The position numbers and the translations under genes are program-made. 64,000 nucleotides of DNA from Flavonifractor sp. An82 (GTDB taxonomy: Bacteria > Bacillota > Clostridia > Oscillospirales > Oscillospiraceae): positions 62,001-126,000 of the forward strand of contig NZ_NFHG01000005.1 of the NCBI RefSeq assembly GCF_002159265.1, read 5' to 3'. A model generated the notes under the pieces. That model made no database searches, was not told the DNA's origin, and worked only from the letters and a program-made list of their open reading frames with translations. Shown one piece after another: positions 17,108 to 25,778 of this stretch. How positions within the stretch are numbered: position 1 is the stretch's first letter; every line of letters starts with the position of its first letter.

Positions 17108-19636
17108 CTATTCTGATATACACAGGGGGATGTCAAAGCTCTCGTTGAGCCGGAACAGCGGGTGGGTGAAGGTCAGGTCAAAGGCATACAGCCCCGGCGT
17201 ATACCGCAGCAGCAGTCCGCTGTGGTGGGTGCCGTTTTCGTCGGTGGTGTAGGAGAGCTGGCAGGCATTGCCCTGAGACCCCTCGCTGGTGATACCGAAC
17301 TGCACCCCCACATCCAGCAGGGTCATCCACTCCCCCTCCTCCCGGGGAAAGGTCAGCTCCAGCTGGGCCTGGAGGGGCAGGTCATAGGTCGTTACAATGG
17401 TACCGTCGGGATAGCCGATGGCCTCTGTAAAGTCCAGATAAGTATAGGGGAACTCCGTCATAGGCTCCAGCCCGGTGATATCGCCCAGCAGGATGCGGCA
17501 GTTGCTCACCTGGACCTGTCCCACCGGCAAGGTCTCGCCCGGCTGCCGGGGCAGGGGGACTGCCCCATGAAAGCTCCTGTTGTCGGTCACATAGAGATAG
17601 GGCACGTGCAGGGTATACTCCCCCGCCGGGAGATTTCCAAAGAGCCAGTCACTGTAGGTGCCGTCCCGGCTAGGTCGGAAGGTTCCCTCCCAAACGCCGC
17701 CGTCTTGGGCAGTCAGGGTGATTGGCAGATCCGCAGCCTGAGCCAGCAGACTGTGGGCAATGGTGGGAGAGACGCTGACATATTCATAGGTGGACTGGGG
17801 ATACAGGGCCAGGACCACCTGGTCCTTTTCCCGCCGGGGAACGGCAGTCAGGCCGTAATAGCCGCTGACCTGCGTAAACTCCTCCCGCTGGGGCTCGGGC
17901 TCCACTGTCATGGGAATGGCAAAGGGATGCTCCCACCGGTAGCAGATGCCGTCTGAGGGGATGGTCATTTCACAGGTATCCAGGCCCTCCATCACCCCCA
18001 GAAGAAAGCCCTTCCACAGGGCGTATTCCCGGCCGGTTTCTTCATCCCGCTGCGTGTCCTGCCAGGGCTGGGAGGTAATATTGGGATAAGATGTCCCGCC
18101 TTCCAACGTATGGCCGGCGCCATTTGACCGGGCATAGAGGTAAGCCAGTGTCCGCTCAGGATCTTTCCCTGTCCAGCTTCCTTCCACTGCCCACCAGTAA
18201 TCGAACTCCTGACTTTGGACCAGCTGTAATCCATAGTCCGTCGGATCCTCAACGGGGAACGGGCGGCCCAGTTCCAACACACCGCCGGGCAATTCCAGAG
18301 AGCAGGCCTCCGGCTTTGCCAGATCCAGAGAAAAGGCGCAATCCTCCCCTTGGGCAGCATATTGGAACAGGTATGGGACATTCAGGGTATATTGTCCGGG
18401 CTGGGCCGGGCCAAAATTCCACTCCAGATAGCCGCTCTCATCCAAGAGAGAATAGGAGTATTCCTCCAGTGTTCCCTCCAGCACAGAGCCGTCCGGGGCA
18501 GTGACGGTAACGGGAGATGCCGGACCGCCGTAGTCTGCTACAGCTCCCTGCGTCAGCATGGGATCAATGCGGAATTCTCCGCTGTTCAGGGGGTAGATGG
18601 AGACGATCAGCTCCCCATCCTCCAGCCGGGGCACCGCCAGCAGGCCCCCTTCCTCTGTTAAACTGTAAAACCCGGCCTCCTCCAGTTGGGTCTCCTCCGC
18701 CCTGGTCAGGGTGATGGGAAAGACCGCTCCGGACATCGTCAGAGAAAGGGCCAGGGTGTCACCTGCATCCGTGGGCAGCTGTCCCCGGAGTACAATACGG
18801 TAACGATTGGCACCGGTCTCTGGGATCAAGCTGTGAGAGATCCCGCCGGGGGCCAGCTTGTCCAGCCCATCCAGGGACACCTCCGGCATTTTGCTGATAT
18901 CCTTCAGGCCGTAGGCTGTAACCAGAACGGTCAGATTTCCGTCCTGCCACCAGGCGTCTTCCAGCTGAAATTCAGCGTCTCCATTCGTCGCCGCAACGGG
19001 TTCCTCCAGTACATAGATGGCCCCATCAGGATCGGTGTTTACCCCGTAGCCGGGCACCAGGCCAAAATACCGCAGCACGAAGTAGGCACGGGCGGCCAGC
19101 AGGGCGGTGAGTGCCACAATGAGGCCGGCCAGTAAAAACTTCTTCATCTTCCCCAGACTGCGCTGGTGCCGCTTTTTCACCGTCTCATAAGGCAGATTCA
19201 GAGAAGCGGCAATCTCCCGAAAGCTCATGCCGTCGTAATACTTCATCCGGATGATGGCCGCATCCTCCTCCGGCAGGCTGTCCAGAGCGGCGGCCAGAGC
19301 CGCCCGGTCCTCCGAAGATATCCCCTCCTGGGTTGGGATGTCCTCGGACAGGGGGACGGCCTCCGTCCGGCCGGAAGCACGAAGGCGGTCAATGGCCCGC
19401 CGCCGTGCAATGGTAGCCAGGTACAGTTTCAGTGAGCCCTTCTCCGGATCAAAGCGCGCCCTGGCACGGTAAAATTCCGCAAAGGTATCGTTGACACACT
19501 CCCTGACATCCTCCGGATTCTCCAGATATCCGGCGGCAACCGGCCACACCAGGCCGGTATAGCATTGCATCAGCGCAGCCAGACCGGTCTCCGGATCCTT
19601 GTCCAGGCCCGCCAACAGAGCTCTGTCTGTTTCCAT
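17108..19636 (-). CDS. ECF sigma factor fused to a transmembrane segment and large ectodomain
   Basis: An 842-residue single ORF. Residues about 20-90 are sigma-70 region 2 (VRECVNDTFAEFYRARARFD, SLKLYLATIARRRAIDRLR). Residues about 112-165 are region 4 with its helix-turn-helix (MSFREIAASLNLPYETVKKR). Immediately after, 167-186 (FLLAGLIVALTALLAARAYF) is a transmembrane helix, and the remaining 650 residues would lie outside the cell as beta-rich domains. The layout looks like an ECF sigma joined to a membrane anti-sigma (DUF4179-like) sensor, with no frameshift or stop between. Release from the membrane would need proteolysis or the protein would act at the membrane. The ATG follows AAGGGGGC; a TTG one codon upstream is in frame. 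Confidence 0.85.
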   Translation of the reverse strand: METDRALLAGLDKDPETGLAALMQCYTGLVWPVAAGYLENPEDVRECVNDTFAEFYRARARFDPEKGSLKLYLATIARRRAIDRLRASGRTEAVPLSEDIPTQEGISSEDRAALAAALDSLPEEDAAIIRMKYYDGMSFREIAASLNLPYETVKKRHQRSLGKMKKFLLAGLIVALTALLAARAYFVLRYFGLVPGYGVNTDPDGAIYVLEEPVAATNGDAEFQLEDAWWQDGNLTVLVTAYGLKDISKMPEVSLDGLDKLAPGGISHSLIPETGANRYRIVLRGQLPTDAGDTLALSLTMSGAVFPITLTRAEETQLEEAGFYSLTEEGGLLAVPRLEDGELIVSIYPLNSGEFRIDPMLTQGAVADYGGPASPVTVTAPDGSVLEGTLEEYSYSLLDESGYLEWNFGPAQPGQYTLNVPYLFQYAAQGEDCAFSLDLAKPEACSLELPGGVLELGRPFPVEDPTDYGLQLVQSQEFDYWWAVEGSWTGKDPERTLAYLYARSNGAGHTLEGGTSYPNITSQPWQDTQRDEETGREYALWKGFLLGVMEGLDTCEMTIPSDGICYRWEHPFAIPMTVEPEPQREEFTQVSGYYGLTAVPRREKDQVVLALYPQSTYEYVSVSPTIAHSLLAQAADLPITLTAQDGGVWEGTFRPSRDGTYSDWLFGNLPAGEYTLHVPYLYVTDNRSFHGAVPLPRQPGETLPVGQVQVSNCRILLGDITGLEPMTEFPYTYLDFTEAIGYPDGTIVTTYDLPLQAQLELTFPREEGEWMTLLDVGVQFGITSEGSQGNACQLSYTTDENGTHHSGLLLRYTPGLYAFDLTFTHPLFRLNESFDIPLCISE

Positions 19637-19714
19637 CAAGAAGCCCCCTTATCCTCTATCTCAGCACGTTTTCCCCAACCGCAGAATGAGAAAATCGCGC
19701 AATCTCTATACAAC

Positions 19715-19743
19715 AGTAAAAACATCTGCGTTCCATTTGTCAA
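19715..19743 (-). promoter_or_regulatory. Sigma-A-like promoter of the sigma-factor fusion gene
   Basis: On the minus strand TTGACA, 17 bases, TTTACT, giving a leader of about 70 bases before the ATG at 19636. The -35 is perfect and the -10 is weak. No ECF-type autoregulatory promoter was evident. Confidence 0.45.
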
Positions 19744-19786
19744 GGTGAGAATTTCAATCATTTTACAGTTGTATCTTTCCTGCCTA

Positions 19787-19829
19787 TAAAAAGAGATGCG
19801 CCGCAGAAACTTTCGTTTCTGCGGCGCAT
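19787..19829 (-). terminator. Intrinsic terminator of the dapF-symporter-lysA operon
   Basis: ATGCGCCGCAGAAAC and GTTTCTGCGGCGCAT form a 15-bp stem with a GAAA loop, followed on the minus strand by CTCTTTTTATAGG, 69 bases after the lysA stop. Confidence 0.85.
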
Positions 19830-19897
19830 GCATTTTAAGCCTTGCGATAGGGTTTCGGTCTGATTTCTCAGAACCTTCCCCACTGGACACCCCGGAC

Positions 19898-21199
19898 TTA
19901 CAGATCGTTCCGGCACAAATCGGCCAGAGATTCCCGGCGGACTGCCACATAGTGTTCCGTACCGCCCTTCAACATCACGATAGGCGGGCGGGGGAGCCGG
20001 TTGTAGTTGGAGGCCATGGAGTAGTTATACGCGCCAGTGGTGCATACCGCCATGATGTCGCCCCGGCCCACGCTCTCCGGGACCATGACATTCTCCTGGA
20101 TAATATCTCCGCTCTCGCAGCAGCGTCCTACCACAGAGCATGGGAAGTTGGCCGGTTCATTCATTTTATTGCCCACCAGGCAGGTGTAGTCGGCGTGATA
20201 AAGCGCAAAACGGGGATTGTCGGGCAGTCCGCCGTCCACCGAGACATAGTTCTTGTAGCCAGGGATCTTCTTGACGGTACCCACGGTATAAAGGGTCATA
20301 CCTGCAGCGCCCACAATGCTGCGGCCGGGCTCCATGTGGATCTCAGGCATCTCGATCTTCAGACGGGCACAGGTATCCTTGATGGCCTTGGCCACCTCGC
20401 CTACCTTGGTATCCACATCCAGATAGGGATCGGACTCCACATAACGTACGCCGTACCCGCCGCCCAAGTCCAGCTGTTGGGCCATGAAGCCATGCTTTTC
20501 TTTCATCTCGGCCACAAACTCCAGCATAATGACGGCGGCCCGCTCAAATACGTCCTCGGCAAAGACCTGGGAGCCCACGTGACAATGGAAGCCCACCAGC
20601 TCCACATGGGGTTGCTTCAGCGTAAAAGCGGTAATCTCCTCGGCCTGGCCGGTCTCAATGGCGCTGCCAAACTTGGAGTCCACCTTTCCGGTGGAGATGG
20701 CCTCATAGGTGTGGGGGTCAATGCCGGGGGTCAGGCGCAGCAGCACCTTCTGCCGCACACCCCGGCGGGCGGCCTCGGCCTCGATGGCCTTGATCTCCTC
20801 CACATTGTCGGCCACGAAGTATCCGATGCCGTGCTCCATGCTGTAGCGGATGTCCTCGTCGGTCTTGTTGTTGCTGTGGAAGTAGGCCTGGCCCAGGTCA
20901 TAGCCCGCCTGGAGGGCGGTGTAGATCTCGCCGGAGGACACCACGTCGATGCCCATGCCCTCCTCCTTCATGATCTCATAGATGCGCTTGAAGGAGTTGG
21001 CCTTGCTGGCATACAGGGGGCGGGCCTTATCTCCAAAATGCTTGCGGAAAGCCTGCTGATAGGTACGGCAGTTGGCGCGGATCAGATCCTCGTCCATCAG
21101 GTACAGCGGCGTTCCGTACTGTGCGGCCAGCTCCGTCACGTCCTGTCCGGCAAATTTCAAGTGGCCGTTTTCAGCAACGGTAATGTTTTCACATATCAT
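19898..21199 (-). CDS. lysA: Diaminopimelate decarboxylase
   Basis: A 433-residue PLP enzyme of the alanine-racemase-like fold that converts meso-diaminopimelate to L-lysine. The PLP lysine is in YASKANSF (K66); GFHCHVGSQ, LDLGGGYGVRY, EPGRSIVG and the active-site CCESGD near residue 350 are present. The ATG at 21199 follows AAAGGA; the frame runs 27 codons further upstream without family similarity. It is the last gene of an operon with dapF and a DAACS symporter under a sigma-54 promoter, so a role in using external or recycled diaminopimelate is as likely as plain lysine biosynthesis. Related decarboxylases act on other amino acids, so specificity needs proof. Confidence 0.9.
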   Translation of the reverse strand: MICENITVAENGHLKFAGQDVTELAAQYGTPLYLMDEDLIRANCRTYQQAFRKHFGDKARPLYASKANSFKRIYEIMKEEGMGIDVVSSGEIYTALQAGYDLGQAYFHSNNKTDEDIRYSMEHGIGYFVADNVEEIKAIEAEAARRGVRQKVLLRLTPGIDPHTYEAISTGKVDSKFGSAIETGQAEEITAFTLKQPHVELVGFHCHVGSQVFAEDVFERAAVIMLEFVAEMKEKHGFMAQQLDLGGGYGVRYVESDPYLDVDTKVGEVAKAIKDTCARLKIEMPEIHMEPGRSIVGAAGMTLYTVGTVKKIPGYKNYVSVDGGLPDNPRFALYHADYTCLVGNKMNEPANFPCSVVGRCCESGDIIQENVMVPESVGRGDIMAVCTTGAYNYSMASNYNRLPRPPIVMLKGGTEHYVAVRRESLADLCRNDL

Positions 21200-21295
21200 A
21201 GGTGCGATCCTTTCTGTATGTGTACTCTGGGTCCATGGCCGGCGGCAGCGCTTCAATCCGACTGCCACCGGCCGGCCCATGGGGAGGATGGGAGG

Positions 21296-22549
21296 TCAGG
21301 AAACAGTGCTTTTCTTGCTCAGGGCCTTGTCCAGCCAGTCCTTGCCGTCAGTAAAGCGGGACACGATGTAGGTCACCACATAGTCGCCGGCGGAGTTGAT
21401 CATGGTGGCGGGAGGATCCACCAGGTTACCGATGGCCACCAGAATGGGGAAGGCCACCTCAATGTTCTGGGGGAAGAAGATGGAGCAGATGATGTACTCA
21501 CCAATGTAGCCGCCGCCGGGCACACCGGACATACCCACAGAGGACAGCACAGCCACCAGAATGACGGGGACGATCATGCTCCAGTGGAAGGGCTGGCCCA
21601 GAGCGCCAAATACGAAGGCGATCTTCAGCACACAGGAGAAGCAGGAGCCGTCCATATGCATGGTAGCGCCCAGGGGGATAACCATGCCGGCCACGTCCTT
21701 GGAAACACCGGTCTCCTCAGCCACCTTCAGGTTGGTGGGGATGGTAGCGGCAGAGGAGCAGGTACCCAGAGAGACGATGGCGGGACGGGCAATGTTCTGG
21801 AACATGGTCTTAACGCCGTGCTTGCCGCCGCCGAACCAGGCAAACAGGGGGAATGCGGTAAAAATGTAGATGAAGCACAGGGGGTAGTAGACGATCATGG
21901 CACGACCATAGGAGGTCAGCACATTGGCACCATAGGTGGCCATCAGGTCGGCAAAGATGGCGAAGAAGGCGATGGGGGCGTAGTAGGTGATGATCTGCAC
22001 GAACTTCATCATGACCTGGGTCAGGCTCTCCAGGAACTGGCCCACCAGACTGTCGGGGCCGCCGGCCAGGTTGGTGGCAAAGCCGAACAGAATGGAGAAC
22101 ACGATCAGAGGCAGCATAGCACTGCGGCTGAGCAGGCCGACAAAGTCATCAGCAGTAAAGAAGTTGACGATCATGTCGGCCAGGGAGGCGTGCTCGCCCA
22201 TCGCCTCGGTGGGCAGCTCGGCCCAGGGAGTGAGGACAGGGGGAAACACCTTCATCAGCAGGAACATGATGCAGGCGGCAATCGCGCCGGTAACCACGAA
22301 GGTAACTACCGTAGTACCCATGATTTTGCCCGCCCGCTTGCGGCTGCGCATGTTGGCTACCGAGCCGGCGATGGAGGCAAACACCAGCGGCACTACCACG
22401 CAGAACATCATGTTGATGAACAGAGTACCGGCAGGCTTAATCAAATGTCCAAAATCAGGGAAAAACCAGCCAACGATACAGCCGCCGATCATCGCACCCA
22501 GCATGATAGCCAGGAACCGATAGTTCTTCATAACTGCTTTTTTGTCCAT
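21296..22549 (-). CDS. Dicarboxylate/amino acid:cation symporter (DAACS family)
   Basis: A 417-residue integral membrane protein of the GltP/DctA/GLT fold. Recognisable elements are VVVPLVFASIAGSVANM in TM3, the serine-rich re-entrant loop region SLGTCSSAATIPTNLKVAEE (HP1), PLGATMHMDG (TM7, NMDGT-like), and SGVPGGGYIG plus DPPATMINSAGDYVV (HP2-TM8). It imports anionic or zwitterionic substrates with Na or H. NMDGT reads HMDGS here and the TM8 aspartate motif is altered, so the substrate may not be the usual glutamate or C4-dicarboxylate. Placed between dapF and lysA, diaminopimelate is an attractive candidate, by inference. Confidence 0.9.
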   Translation of the reverse strand: MDKKAVMKNYRFLAIMLGAMIGGCIVGWFFPDFGHLIKPAGTLFINMMFCVVVPLVFASIAGSVANMRSRKRAGKIMGTTVVTFVVTGAIAACIMFLLMKVFPPVLTPWAELPTEAMGEHASLADMIVNFFTADDFVGLLSRSAMLPLIVFSILFGFATNLAGGPDSLVGQFLESLTQVMMKFVQIITYYAPIAFFAIFADLMATYGANVLTSYGRAMIVYYPLCFIYIFTAFPLFAWFGGGKHGVKTMFQNIARPAIVSLGTCSSAATIPTNLKVAEETGVSKDVAGMVIPLGATMHMDGSCFSCVLKIAFVFGALGQPFHWSMIVPVILVAVLSSVGMSGVPGGGYIGEYIICSIFFPQNIEVAFPILVAIGNLVDPPATMINSAGDYVVTYIVSRFTDGKDWLDKALSKKSTVS

Positions 22550-22647
22550 AATGGATTCCTCTCTTCTTATTCAATATAGACGAACACATATTGTATCTCT
22601 TGCTGTACTGTCCCCCCTTTTTTCAGGTGTACGGCCCCTTTGAGGAT

Positions 22648-23487
22648 TTACAAGATCAGCTCCTCGTCCAGCACTTCACCCCGGGCCACTACGTTGGTAG
22701 GACCGGTGAGGAAAAGTGCGCTCACCTGGCCGTCCTGGTACTCCGCATCGATCGTCAGACGGCCGCCGGTCATATCAACCTGGACATTTTTTCCACTGAC
22801 CTTACCCTGCAGGGTCAATACCGTGACCACGGAACCAGTTCCGGTCCCGCAGGCATAGGTAAAATCCTCCACTCCCCGCTCGTAGGTACGCTCATAGATC
22901 TGGTCAGGACCCATGAGCTCATAAAAGTTTATGTTGGCACCCTTGGGAAAGGCGGGGTGGTAACGGAGTTTGCGGCCCAGCTGAAACAGTTCCTGGGCAG
23001 GATAGTCCCGCAGTCCGGAAATCGGAACAACCGCATGGGGGATCCCCGGATCGCCCAGCTCCACATAAGAGCAGGGAATCGTTTCACCGTCTACATCCAA
23101 AGTCAGATCCAGCCGAACGACCGTGGGACGGTTCAGACGAATCTGATACATCCGCTGGTCGATCCTCCAGCCGGTAATGAGCCCGGCAGTGGTCTCCACC
23201 CGCTGTACCTCGCCGGCCAGTCCGGTCTCGTAGCCGTAGCGGCAGAGGCTGCGCACGCCGTTTCCGCACATCTCTCCCAAAGTACCGTCAGAGTTATAAA
23301 ACAGCATCCGAAAATCTGCGTCTCCCTGGGGCGGCTCCACTATCATCAGTCCATCCGCCCCGATGGAGCGGTGCCGCTCACACAGCAGGCGAGCAATTCC
23401 GGGAAAACGATCCTGTGGGATATGCTCCTGCATATTATTGAGGATGATAAAGTCATTTCCGGCCCCGTTGATTTTCCAAAAGTTCAT
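22648..23487 (-). CDS. dapF: Diaminopimelate epimerase
   Basis: A 279-residue cofactor-independent epimerase that interconverts LL- and meso-diaminopimelate. Both active-site cysteines are present: C74 in EMCGNGVRS and the second in ACGTGTGSV near residue 220; the N-terminal KINGAGNDFI motif is intact. The ATG follows GGGAGGAC; an upstream in-frame extension lies in the sigma-54 promoter region and is not coding. It is the first gene of a minus-strand operon with a symporter (98 bases on) and lysA (96 bases further). Control by sigma-54 is unusual for a housekeeping lysine gene. Confidence 0.9.
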   Translation of the reverse strand: MNFWKINGAGNDFIILNNMQEHIPQDRFPGIARLLCERHRSIGADGLMIVEPPQGDADFRMLFYNSDGTLGEMCGNGVRSLCRYGYETGLAGEVQRVETTAGLITGWRIDQRMYQIRLNRPTVVRLDLTLDVDGETIPCSYVELGDPGIPHAVVPISGLRDYPAQELFQLGRKLRYHPAFPKGANINFYELMGPDQIYERTYERGVEDFTYACGTGTGSVVTVLTLQGKVSGKNVQVDMTGGRLTIDAEYQDGQVSALFLTGPTNVVARGEVLDEELIL

Positions 23488-23532
23488 GCCGTGTCCTCCC
23501 ATCCACATTTTGTTTGCTGCCCCTGCTTTATT

Positions 23533-23547
23533 GCAAAACGGATGCCA
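23533..23547 (-). promoter_or_regulatory. Sigma-54 promoter (-24/-12) of dapF operon
   Basis: On the minus strand TTGGCATCCGTTTTGCA matches the consensus TGGCACG-N4-TTGCA at nearly all positions, with the exact GG-N10-GC spacing. It lies 46 bases upstream of the dapF ATG and downstream of a sigma-54 activator gene. Confidence 0.8.
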
Positions 23548-23572
23548 AACCGGCAATAGAAGCAAAATGCCG

Positions 23573-23611
23573 TTATATCCCCCAAAAATGAACTTCCGCT
23601 TTTGGATATAA
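23573..23611. promoter_or_regulatory. Inverted repeat, possible activator (UAS) site
   Basis: TTATATCC...AAAA and TTTTGGATATAA are inverted copies apart from three extra C bases in the left arm. It is centred about 46 bp upstream of the -24 element, closer than most enhancer sites, so it is only a candidate binding site for the neighbouring activator. Confidence 0.35.
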
Positions 23612-23683
23612 TTCCGATCTTTTGAAGAAACTTCCCCTTTGACTGGCTTGATTGCCGCAGTCCAAACCCAGGCGCAAAAACAA

Positions 23684-23724
23684 GAGTTCGGAATTCAGGA
23701 CTTAAATTCCTAAATTCCGAACTC
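23684..23724 (-). terminator. Intrinsic terminator of the first sigma-54 activator gene
   Basis: GAGTTCGGAATT and AATTCCGAACTC pair perfectly, with a further AGGA/TCCT pairing inside, followed on the minus strand by TTGTTTTTG, 8 bases after the stop codon. Confidence 0.75.
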
Positions 23725-23731
23725 TTTGACC

Positions 23732-25540
23732 TTATTCGATGTGATATTCCTTTAGCTTCCCGTAAAAGACAGTTTTGGACATGCCAAGCAGCTTCATAGC
23801 CCTTGTGCGGCTGCCTTCGCATTGCAGCAGGGCCTGGCGAAGAATGCGGACCTCTTCCTGTTTCAGCTGTTCTTTCCAGGAAAGCGCGGCCGGCTCACTC
23901 TCCAGATGAATATGCTCCGGATAGATGATATCAGACTCAGAGAGCGCAACTGCGCGCTCCAGCACGTTCTCCAGCTCCCGGATGTTACCGGGCCAGTTGT
24001 AGGAGAGCAGCTTGTCGAAGGCCTCGCCGGACAGGCTCCTGGGGGGCACGCCGTACTTCTGAGGGATCTTCTCCATCAGCCGGTCGATGAGGAAGCAGAT
24101 GTCCTCCGGGCAGCTCCGCAGAGGCGGCAGTTCCAGGGAGAAACCGCTGAGCCGGTAGTACAGGTCCTGGCGGAAGCGGCCGGCCGCCACCTCATCTTTC
24201 AGATTCCGGTTGGTGGCGGCCAGGATACGCACATCAACCGGGATGGGCTGGGTGGACCCCACCCGGCAGACCACCTTGTTTTGGATCACATGAAGCAGCT
24301 TCGCCTGAATGTTCAGTGGGATCTCACCAATCTCGTCCAGGAAAATGGTTCCGCCGTCGGCGCTTTCAAAGAAGCCCGCCTTTCCCTTTGGATTGGCTCC
24401 GGTAAACGCTCCGCCCACATAGCCAAACATCTCGCTCTCAAACAGCGTGGGCGAAATGGTGGAGCAGTCCACCGTAACCACCGGACCTTTCCTGGGCTGG
24501 GCCTGACAAATGGCCTTGGCCAGAAAAGACTTGCCTGTGCCGCTTTCCCCGGTGATCAGGATATTGCAGTCCAGTTGGGACAGCTTATAGGCATAGTGAT
24601 GGACGGAGGAGGAGGCGCTGCCCCATCCGGGCACCGCGGCGAAAGGACTGCCTGCACCAGTGCCGTGCTCCAGCTGCCGGTATTTTCGCTCGGCAGATTT
24701 AATGGCATTGTTGCGCTCCTGAATGGTATCCCACAGGTCCTCCACATTGCGGAATTTCACAATAACGCCTTCCGGAACCGGGGTGCCCTCCACCGGAAGA
24801 ATGGAAGCGATCAGCTCATAGCCATTCACCTCATAGGATGCGTCAAGATAATGTTCGACCGAACCCTCCATGACTTGGGCCAAATGGGTTTCAAACAGTT
24901 CCCCTTCAAAAAAATCCTGGAAGTGATAGCCCTCCACCCGCATCTCATAACCAGTCTGCTTTGCCATATAGGGCGCGCCCAAAAGCAGGGAACGGATGGC
25001 TTCTTTGCGGGCAGTATAGCCCTTCTCTTCCCAGAACTTTACCTCCAGGGTGTCCCCGTCCAATACCACCATCTGACCAATGGAGGAAAAATAATCAATG
25101 GCATAGGTCACGCCATCCACCGTTACGCTGACAGACTTGTTCTCGATAGTGGCAAGAATGGAATGGGAGCGAAACTCCATTGCCAGCTGCAGGTGATCGG
25201 TATCCTGGCTGGGCAGGAATTTGTAGACCGCCTGGCTGCCAGGGACCTGAAATTGCCCCACCGCTACGATCTGGTCACCCACCCGGAGCCGGGGTTCCCG
25301 GATGCCGATACAGTGCAGGTCCTCCGGCGTCAAGCCGCCGTCGTCAGCGCCGATGGAGGTATCCGCCAAAATGACCACATCGCCGGGCTTGAGACTGCCG
25401 GCGCCGTGGGGGTGGGGACTGCGGCTGAACAGGCCAAAACGCTGTTTTGCCTGTCGATTGATGTGGGTAATAATTCCCTGCCGGTCCAGCGTGAAGATGG
25501 CATGGGAAGAGGACTCCAGCAAGCTCTGCAAAAGGCTCAT
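23732..25540 (-). CDS. Sigma-54-dependent transcriptional activator (PAS-AAA-Fis)
   Basis: A 602-residue enhancer-binding protein. A PAS-like sensor starts at once (SSSHAIFTLDRQGIITHINR), followed by a longer sensory region. The AAA+ domain has Walker A GESGTGKS near residue 330, the sigma-54-contacting loop GAFTGA near 378, Walker B GGTIFLDEIGEI and the arginine-finger region FRQDLYYRLSGFSLELPPLR. A Fis-type HTH ends the protein (GSRTRAMKLLGMSKTVFYGK). It activates sigma-54 RNA polymerase, almost certainly at the -24/-12 site just downstream that serves dapF. GGGAG precedes the ATG. The signal sensed is unknown; no receiver domain is present, so no two-component kinase is implied. Confidence 0.93.
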   Translation of the reverse strand: MSLLQSLLESSSHAIFTLDRQGIITHINRQAKQRFGLFSRSPHPHGAGSLKPGDVVILADTSIGADDGGLTPEDLHCIGIREPRLRVGDQIVAVGQFQVPGSQAVYKFLPSQDTDHLQLAMEFRSHSILATIENKSVSVTVDGVTYAIDYFSSIGQMVVLDGDTLEVKFWEEKGYTARKEAIRSLLLGAPYMAKQTGYEMRVEGYHFQDFFEGELFETHLAQVMEGSVEHYLDASYEVNGYELIASILPVEGTPVPEGVIVKFRNVEDLWDTIQERNNAIKSAERKYRQLEHGTGAGSPFAAVPGWGSASSSVHHYAYKLSQLDCNILITGESGTGKSFLAKAICQAQPRKGPVVTVDCSTISPTLFESEMFGYVGGAFTGANPKGKAGFFESADGGTIFLDEIGEIPLNIQAKLLHVIQNKVVCRVGSTQPIPVDVRILAATNRNLKDEVAAGRFRQDLYYRLSGFSLELPPLRSCPEDICFLIDRLMEKIPQKYGVPPRSLSGEAFDKLLSYNWPGNIRELENVLERAVALSESDIIYPEHIHLESEPAALSWKEQLKQEEVRILRQALLQCEGSRTRAMKLLGMSKTVFYGKLKEYHIE

Positions 25541-25581
25541 CTGTTTACTCCCTTTTCCTAAAATGACGTAAATTCAGAAGT

Positions 25582-25610
25582 AGTATAGCATAGTCCTCCA
25601 TGGTCGTCCA
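25582..25610 (-). promoter_or_regulatory. Candidate promoter of the first sigma-54 activator
   Basis: On the minus strand TGGACG, 17 bases, TATACT, about 45 bases upstream of the ATG. The -10 is good, the -35 partial. The rest of the divergent region up to 25778 shows nothing recognisable. Confidence 0.4.
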
Positions 25611-25778
25611 GAAAACGGAAGTAAAATAGGCAACTGCTGCACAAAAGCAATGGGCCCAATTCGCGCAGATTGCAGCAGATTTTGAACAATCGCTTTTCAA
25701 CCTCACAGAAATACATAGAATGAAAGTAACATGGTATCGGTTTTCCTATGTGGTCTCCGTTTGAAGAAGGATGTTTCA

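Noticed and set aside
19796-22579. A 927-codon plus-strand frame across lysA and the symporter
   Set aside because: It spans two convincing minus-strand genes and a terminator, and its composition is non-protein-like.
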